Part shown: positions 40,823-45,983 of the stretch, in pieces
How the letters are laid out: the number at the start of each line of letters is the position of its first letter
How positions within the stretch are numbered: position 1 is the stretch's first letter
Origin: Puniceicoccus vermicola
Lineage (GTDB): Bacteria; Verrucomicrobiota; Verrucomicrobiia; Opitutales; Puniceicoccaceae
DNA: 45,983 bases
Direction: 5' to 3'
Assembly (NCBI RefSeq): GCF_014230055.1
Contig: NZ_JACHVA010000016.1
Location: forward strand, 1 to 45,983
The notes under the pieces: generated by a model
The model's database searches: none
What the model saw: only the letters and a program-made list of their open reading frames with translations
What the model was told of the DNA's origin: nothing
Program-made: the position numbers and the translations under genes

Positions 40823-41807
40823 TCCGCAAAGCCTCCAAGTACCGTTCGACGCCCTCTTCCATCGAAACCACCGGCTCATACCCGAGAACCTCCCGGGCCC
40901 CCGCACTCGAAAACCAATGATCCGTGGCCAATTCTTTCGCCACAAACCGGGTCATCGGAGGCTCTCCGCCCAAACGCCCGATCTTCCAAATCCCCTCACA
41001 AACCGTTCCGGCCAAGAGAGCGAGCTTCAGGGAAATCTTCTTCCTCACCGGCGCACGACCCGTCGCTTCCAGAACCCGATTCACAAAGGGCCAAAGCGCC
41101 ACCGGCTCGTCCTGGGTCAGAAAATAGGCTCGCCCGCCCCCGCGCCCCGCAAGCAGAGACTCGACCGCGGCCACGTGCCCCGCCGCCACATTGTCGATGT
41201 AGGTCAGGTCCACCCGATTCCGTCCATCGCCGACGATCTTCAACTTCCCCGCATCGACCCGTTCGAAAACCCGGGGAAACAGATGCGGATCCCCCGGCCC
41301 CCAGATCAAATGCGGACGCAGCGCCAACGTCCGCAACCCCGCGCCGTCGGCCGCCAGGACCCGCCGCTCCGCCTCCGCCTTCGTCTCCGGATAAAAACAG
41401 GGAAACTCCGTGCCATAGGGCATCGACTCGTCGCCCCCTTGAATCGCCTCGCCATTGAAAACCACACTCGGCGTGCTCGTAAAGACGAAGGCCTGCACTC
41501 CGGCCCCGCGAGCGGATTCGAGCAAACATTCCGTCGCCGCCACATTGGCCTGATAATACGCCTCGCGCGGCCCCCAAACCCCCGCCTTGGCCGCCATGTG
41601 CACCACTGCCACAACCCCGGCGCAAAGTTCCGCCACCACAGCCGCATCGTTCAGATCGGCCGCAACGTACTCCACCTCCGCGGGCAGATCCGACGGGCGA
41701 GAGCGACGCCCCGTCCCCCGCACCGAGAACCCCTTCTCCCGCAAAGCCCGACAAACCGCGCCTCCGACAAATCCACTCGCCCCCGTGACCAGAATTCTCC
41801 CTTCCAT
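40812..41807 (-). CDS. NAD(P)-dependent epimerase/dehydratase (3-beta-HSD/OleD-like)
   Basis: A 331-aa extended short-chain dehydrogenase. The nucleotide loop TGASGFVGG (residues 8-16) follows the start MEGRILV, and the catalytic Tyr-x3-Lys is in FYPETKAEAE. The RPHLIWGPGD and GRNRVDLTYIDNVA patterns fit the 3-beta-hydroxysteroid dehydrogenase-like branch, which also contains OleD, the ketone reductase of olefin synthesis; no oleABC genes are here. ATG 41807 is chosen; an in-frame GTG nine bases upstream could also serve. First gene of the epimerase-MFS-unknown-RidA run. Confidence 0.88.
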   Translation of the reverse strand: MEGRILVTGASGFVGGAVCRALREKGFSVRGTGRRSRPSDLPAEVEYVAADLNDAAVVAELCAGVVAVVHMAAKAGVWGPREAYYQANVAATECLLESARGAGVQAFVFTSTPSVVFNGEAIQGGDESMPYGTEFPCFYPETKAEAERRVLAADGAGLRTLALRPHLIWGPGDPHLFPRVFERVDAGKLKIVGDGRNRVDLTYIDNVAAGHVAAVESLLAGRGGGRAYFLTQDEPVALWPFVNRVLEATGRAPVRKKISLKLALLAGTVCEGIWKIGRLGGEPPMTRFVAKELATDHWFSSAGAREVLGYEPVVSMEEGVERYLEALRNEN

Positions 41808-42327
41808 CCCGTCCACAATGAAACCCCTCCCCCACGGCGCAACCGCGAAAGCCAACCGTCCATGATTATGCCTCGGTCTTATCGAGGACGATACCTCCAC
41901 GACCCGAATGGCAGAGAAAACGATCATCCTTACCGAAAAGGCCCTCACTGGACTGCGGATTTCAATCCGCGCCGCCTGCCTCTCCGGTTCGTTGTCCAGC
42001 CTTCAGGCTGCTCCCCTGTATGATTTTCGGCAGCCCCGAGCCTTGCTTGATGAAACGCGCCCCCCCCCGCCGGGGGGCGACAGAAGGGCCCTAAAGGAAC
42101 CCTCTCCTCCGATCATCCAGCAGAAGCGGACGTGCGAAGCACTTTCGAACCGTCCGGCCGCGGATCGAAATTTCCGCCAAACCACAAAACAAAGCCCCCC
42201 CCACCCTTTTGTGTCTTTTGTGCCTTCTGTGGTTAATCCATCCCAACCGCGGTCCACCCTGCCGAAATCTCCCCCTCCCCACTATTAGTATCGACTCCAA
42301 TCAGAAACCTTGTCATTAAACAATCTT
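41808..42327. other. intergenic region with small palindromes and a dispersed-repeat trace
   Basis: About 520 bp with no gene I support. Seen: a palindrome GCGGAT-ttca-ATCCGC near 41955, a run of nine C followed by GCCGGGGGGCG forming a GC hairpin (about 42058-42078), and at 42204-42240 a stretch reading tttgtgtcttttgtgcc and so on. Its complement is the 'ccacagaaggcacaaaagacac' type of repeat that gives spurious TTEGTKDTK-like peptides in many genomes. The promoter of the maturase gene is not obvious. Confidence 0.5.
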
Positions 42328-43545
42328 ATGACAGCCCCGTTTCACGTAATGACCAAGCCAGCCGGTGCCGCCTGCAACCTGGCCTGCGAATATTGCTACT
42401 ACTTGGAAAAGTCCCTCCTCTATCCGGAAACCGGCGTGCCACGGATGAGCGACGCGACCCTGGATCGCTACGTGCGCGATTACATCGAGTCGCAAAACTC
42501 CCGCGAGGTACAATTTGCCTGGCAGGGCGGCGAACCGACGATGCTGGGGCTCGGATTTTTCGAGAAAGTGGTCGCGCTCCAGGAAAAATACTGCGGACAG
42601 AAAACCGTGAGCAACGCCCTCCAAACCAACGGAACCTTTCTCAACGAAGACTGGGCGTCATTCCTCAAGGAGCATTCCTTCCTCGTCGGGATCAGCATCG
42701 ACGGCCCAGAAGAGATTCACGACCACTACCGGGTCGACCGCGGGGGACGCCCCACCTTCGCCAAGGTCATGCGCGGATGGGAAACCCTCCACTCCGCCGG
42801 AGTCGACGTCAACACCCTCACCGTCGTAAATCGCCTCAACAGCCAGCACCCCGAAAAGGTCTACGACTTCCTCAAGAGCATCGGGTCCACCTTCCTCCAG
42901 TTCATCCCCATCGTCGAGCGCGAGCCGGATGATCGGGTCGACGACAGCCTCGACCTCGCCGGTCCCCCGGACGCCGGAGATCCCGGAGCCCGCATTCCCG
43001 TCACCCCCTGGAGCGTCCGCCCCCGCGACTTCGGCCGCTTCTTGAACAAAATCTTCGATCGCTGGATCCGCCAGGATGTCGGCACCATCTTCGTTCAACA
43101 CTTCGACGGAGCCCTCGCTAAATGGACCGGCACTCAGGGCGGGATCTGCGTCTTCGCCGAAGAGTGCGGTCGAGCCATGGCCCTCGAGCACAACGGCGAC
43201 CTCTACAGCTGCGACCACTACGTCTACCCTTCCTATAGGCTCGGAAATATCCGCGAGAAAGGTTTCGCCGAAATGGCGGACTCGCCGGAACAGGTCGCAT
43301 TCGGTCGGGCCAAACGGACCGAGCTCTCCCAAGCCTGCAAAAAATGCGCTTTCCGCTTCGCCTGCAACGGCGACTGCCCGAAACACCGTTTCGTCCCTAC
43401 CGGCAAAGACCAACCGGGCATCAGCTACCTCTGCCCCGGCCTCAAATCCTTCTTCTCCCACATCGACGCCCCTATGCGGGAAATGGCAAAGCTCTGGCGC
43501 TCCGGCCAGCCCCCGGCCCGGATCATGGAAAACTATCGCAACTGA
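42328..43545 (+). CDS. anaerobic sulfatase-maturating enzyme (radical SAM, SPASM)
   Basis: A 405-aa radical SAM enzyme that converts an active-site Cys or Ser of sulfatases to formylglycine. The radical SAM cluster is CNLACEYC (Cys16, Cys20, Cys23) near the N-terminus, with GGEPTMLG following. Auxiliary clusters are marked by the late cysteines around GGICVFAEECGRAM, YSCDHYVYP, CKKCAFRFACNGDCPKHRF and SYLCPGLKSFF. ATG 42328 is chosen because homologues start similarly (PFHVMTKPxG); a TTG lies 18 bases upstream in frame. No sulfatase gene is in the window. Confidence 0.93.
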   Translation: MTAPFHVMTKPAGAACNLACEYCYYLEKSLLYPETGVPRMSDATLDRYVRDYIESQNSREVQFAWQGGEPTMLGLGFFEKVVALQEKYCGQKTVSNALQTNGTFLNEDWASFLKEHSFLVGISIDGPEEIHDHYRVDRGGRPTFAKVMRGWETLHSAGVDVNTLTVVNRLNSQHPEKVYDFLKSIGSTFLQFIPIVEREPDDRVDDSLDLAGPPDAGDPGARIPVTPWSVRPRDFGRFLNKIFDRWIRQDVGTIFVQHFDGALAKWTGTQGGICVFAEECGRAMALEHNGDLYSCDHYVYPSYRLGNIREKGFAEMADSPEQVAFGRAKRTELSQACKKCAFRFACNGDCPKHRFVPTGKDQPGISYLCPGLKSFFSHIDAPMREMAKLWRSGQPPARIMENYRN

Positions 43546-43733
43546 TTCGGCGGGCGGGAATGAAAGTCGGACGCCTATGGATTACATACCGTAGGTCGTA
43601 ACAGATTATATAGAATGTCCTAGCAGCCTCGACAATCGGCAGTAATAAAAAATTGTGAACCTTCAGCCATCGAAAATCTTAGAAAAAGCTGCGGGTGGAA
43701 GAGCCCAATTAAGCAACAAAGTGTATTCAAAGC

Positions 43734-44477
43734 TCAACACTTCTTGCGGCGACACATCACAACGCTAGCAACGACGAACAGTCCCACAGCCAGAGCTGCA
43801 TTAGGTTCAGGGATGGTGGCTAAGGAGACCCCATACAATCGCACACCTTCGCCTGCAACTGCCGTACTGAAATCTAAGTCCAATAGCGAAATCGTGGCGT
43901 CCGTATCGGCTGAATCAGCCTGCAATTGGAATGTGTAATAATTCGTTTGTAGATCGTTCCCCGAATATGTCCTGCTTGTCGTCAGCGGATCCGCCCCAGC
44001 CATGGTGATGGTCAAATCATATTCACCTGAACGGAAAGCGCCTCCCCAAATACGCAGCTCGTAGACCTCAGTCGTCGGCAGGGTCACTGAAAATTGAAGC
44101 CCCTCTGCTACCGTGTTATCGTAATTATTACTAAAAACACCTCCAATACTACCCAACGCACTCTCGCTGACCGGCGAAACACCATCCGTAAAGCTGAAAG
44201 TCAGCGCAGCATTCGCACTGGAGGAGTTCGCCAAAGCGCCGCTGCCCACAATTGACACGCCTGAAATCAAGTCAGCACCAGATTTGCTATTAGTGGAAGC
44301 GCTAGTAGCCGAGTCCCAATAGGCCCAATCTGAACTGCCTAATGAGGTTAAATTGAAGTCGGTCAGATCAATGTCATAACTGGGGTCGCCGACTCCAGTT
44401 ATGAAAGCTGCCTGCACCGAGGTCGCGGCAACCAGGGATACCGCTGTAGAGATGAATGCGAGTGTTCTAATTTTCAT
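43734..44477 (-). CDS. PEP-CTERM sorting-domain protein
   Basis: A 247-aa exported protein. Signal peptide MKIRTLAFISTAVSLVAATSVQA, a strand-rich Ser/Thr/Asp-rich body (residues 24-215) and a typical PEP-CTERM tail: IPEPNAALAVGLFVVASVVM followed by CRRKK. Such tails are recognised by exosortase, which cleaves and transfers the protein to the surface or exopolysaccharide. The body looks like a carbohydrate-binding type beta-sandwich, but no named family is clear. No exosortase or epsH gene is in the window. Confidence 0.9.
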   Translation of the reverse strand: MKIRTLAFISTAVSLVAATSVQAAFITGVGDPSYDIDLTDFNLTSLGSSDWAYWDSATSASTNSKSGADLISGVSIVGSGALANSSSANAALTFSFTDGVSPVSESALGSIGGVFSNNYDNTVAEGLQFSVTLPTTEVYELRIWGGAFRSGEYDLTITMAGADPLTTSRTYSGNDLQTNYYTFQLQADSADTDATISLLDLDFSTAVAGEGVRLYGVSLATIPEPNAALAVGLFVVASVVMCRRKKC

Positions 44478-44489
44478 GGGATTTATGAA

Positions 44490-44726
44490 TTAGTGGGTTG
44501 GTCGGTAATTTATTAACTTTGAACAGATTGACAACTTGTCCTCTGGAAAAACGAATTCCAAACCCACAGTAACATCGAAAGCTCCTCGACTGGCATCCCC
44601 TTCGTTTTTCGCGATAACATTGTCGAGTCCACGACTCGTAGTATTCGCGACATCAGAACCGGATGCTCCAAAATCAACCACTACGCTTGAAGCGGCTGAG
44701 ATCTGAGTCGATAGAGCCAAGAGAGG
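44490..44726 (-). pseudogene. fragment of a signal-peptide protein cut by the IS element
   Basis: The frame reads LPLLALSTQISAA, the tail of a signal peptide, then SSVVVDFGASGSDVANT and about 60 more residues before a stop at 44490. Its missing start lies at the left end of the IS4-type element. The rest of the protein also appears lost, since the PEP-CTERM gene begins 12 bp after the stop. Composition suits another PEP-CTERM-like surface protein; the original length cannot be known. Confidence 0.5.
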
Positions 44727-45983
44727 TAGGGTATCACTACTGTCCAGTTAGGAAGTCGTTGAAGTTGAGTTGGTTAGATAATTGAGTTTCGTCAAAATTT
44801 GTGAAGGATTCTGTAAATAGCTGATTGATATGAACTTTCTGAAAAGCGTTAACACTCAGAACTTGCAGAATCCGGGTCAAACTGTGGTCGAGGCAGAGAG
44901 TCTTTTTGAGACTGGCGACGAGAAGATAGGTGCAGATGGCGATCCAAATTTGGGTTCTGACGGCATTGTCCGAGGTTCCGAAGAAGGACTTGATCCGCAG
45001 GTTCTGTTTGATCCATTTGAAGAAAAGTTCGATCTGCCAGCGGCTCTTGTAGACCAAGGCGACGGTCAATGCTGGGATGGAAAAATTGTTGGAAAGGAAT
45101 ACCAAGTCCTTGCCAGTCTCCTCGTCGAAGAAACGAACTCGACGCAAAGCAATGGGATATCGTTCCTTGGACAGGGCTCCGCTCAGACCGATTGTTTGAT
45201 CGCTGCGCAGACCTGTGATTTTGGCAACTCTGCGGGACTCCCGGACATAGCAGTCGAGGTTGCGTTTGGCACGGATAACGAAGAACGCTCCGGCCTGGCT
45301 GAGGCCGAAGAGTCGACCGAAGTCGAGGTATCCACGATCCATTACATAGATCGTTCCGGGAGAGACTGGCATTCGGTCGAGGAAAGACACATCGTGTTCC
45401 CGTCCCTTCGTAACGTCGATGAACAGCGGGATAGAGCCTTGAAGTTCGAACTGCGTGTGGATCTTTACCGCCGCTTTCGTGGAACGAAAGTCCGCCCAAG
45501 GGAAGAGAGTCAGGCAAAGATCGATGGTGCTCGAATCGACCGCGACGACCATGCCATCGAGACCCATCGGGTTCGTCTCGCCTGCCTAAAGTCTCCGCGT
45601 CCTTCGAATGAGGATATGAGCCATGGCTTCGTAGACGCGCCAGTCCCTCCATTGGTTGGCATATGCCAAATTGGTGCGGGTAATGTTGCCGCGAAACCCC
45701 ATCGCGTAAGCGTTTTGATTCCCGCGCAAACAAGCCTCGATCTCGCGCAACCCCTCCCGGTAAGTCAACTGGGCAAAGACCATGGCAAGGAATTGGTCGC
45801 GTGCGGTAAATCCGCGACTGCTCTTGGGCATCGGGTAAAGCTTGATGCATCGGTCGAACTCCTTCCGGTCCAAGCCATCGGTAATCTGAGTAAAAACGAG
45901 CCTGCCAGCGTTCATCCGTTATTGAGAACGAATGCGACGGAAGGTCGCCAGCCGATTCAAATGCGTGACAACCTTTATCCTGT
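44727..45983 (-). mobile_element. IS4-type insertion sequence, probably continuing past the window end
   Basis: Defined by its transposase (44737-45915). The left boundary is placed near the sequence ACTGTCCAGTTAGG at 44733-44746, just outside the transposase stop; this is where the interrupted reading frame of the neighbouring gene ends. The right end lies beyond 45915 and may be cut off by the window at 45983, so inverted repeats and a target duplication cannot be checked. Confidence 0.65.
44737..45915 (-). pseudogene. IS4-family transposase with in-frame amber stop
   Basis: One frame of 393 codons from 45915 to 44737 interrupted only by TAG at 45586-45588. The first part has the DUF4372-like start (MNAGRLVFTQITDGL, AMVFAQLTYREGLREIEACL). 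After the stop the DDE core follows: VAVDSSTIDLCL (first Asp), VMDRGYLDFGRLF (second Asp) and YKSRWQIELFFKWIKQNL (Glu). The amber replaces what is normally a Tyr codon (RRL-Y-A), a one-base change from TAC or TAT. Unless the stop is read through, the transposase is inactive. Confidence 0.85.

Noticed and set aside
39665-41458. 597-aa Pro/Arg-rich open frame on the plus strand
   Set aside because: Antisense to the MFS and epimerase genes; the composition is that of a GC-rich shadow frame.

Overview
The window is about 46 kb of a GC-rich (my estimate, 55-60%), densely coding bacterial chromosome. The gene content points to a free-living, probably aquatic polysaccharide degrader of the Verrucomicrobiota, most likely class Opitutia. 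The hints are a PEP-CTERM protein, an anaerobic sulfatase maturase, a RAYT transposase of the 'FNPRDEIDIYS' type among its palindromic repeats, a rodA-rng pair, a CPXCG zinc protein and a bacterial voltage-gated sodium channel. This placement is inferred from gene content; there is no rRNA here to prove it.

Layout, left to right. (1) 1-1.6 kb: a RAYT (REP-associated tyrosine transposase) gene lying between two blocks of ~107-bp repeats, each a pair of facing palindromes (REPIN-like). (2) 1.6-4.2 kb: tRNA-Arg(ACG), the phosphatidylglycerol genes pgsA-pgpA, a 45-aa membrane protein and a PIN-TRAM membrane protein. (3) 4.2-8.9 kb, minus strand: a two-gene phosphorelay, a 1171-aa hybrid kinase overlapping a receiver-kinase by 4 bp. 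(4) 9.0-15.4 kb: a secreted protein of unknown function, then a Yej-type peptide importer (yejB, yejE, yejA) with a second repeat array between permeases and binding protein and no ATPase, then ruvA and a CPXCG protein. (5) 15.4-17.6 kb: a secreted protein and an ECF sigma factor overlapping a membrane anti-sigma-like protein. (6) 17.9-21.3 kb: the most striking gene, 1129 aa, with signal peptide, AA10 lytic polysaccharide monooxygenase, three CBM2 modules on Asp-Pro linkers and a GH9 cellulase, with no cysteine in the whole chain. (7) 21.3-27.6 kb: two inverted copies of a 275-bp MITE-like element bracket a membrane protein, beta-carbonic anhydrase, a BacNav sodium channel, an unknown membrane protein and an RCK-gated potassium channel. 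(8) 27.7-34 kb: a secreted protein with three 42-aa repeats, a 125-bp tandem repeat, then the minus-strand run rodA-rng-glycerate kinase-DUF2062. (9) 34-37.3 kb: a LOG-family protein and an ABC exporter whose ATPase gene is frameshifted. (10) 37.5-41.8 kb, minus strand: epimerase - MFS transporter - 501-aa unknown - RidA, with overlaps or very short gaps. (11) 42.3-46 kb: anaerobic sulfatase maturase, PEP-CTERM protein, a gene fragment, and an IS4-type element whose transposase carries an in-frame amber stop; the element probably runs past the window end.

How it fits together. The AA10-CBM2-GH9 enzyme would attack crystalline cellulose outside the cell by combining oxidative and hydrolytic cleavage. 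The sulfatase maturase points to use of sulfated polysaccharides, although no sulfatase is present here. The rest is envelope, transport and signalling housekeeping. Several repeat families (REPIN/RAYT, 275-bp MITE, 125-bp tandem unit, short palindromes, IS4) sit at gene borders and have shaped operon structure. All functions are read from sequence motifs; no database search was run.
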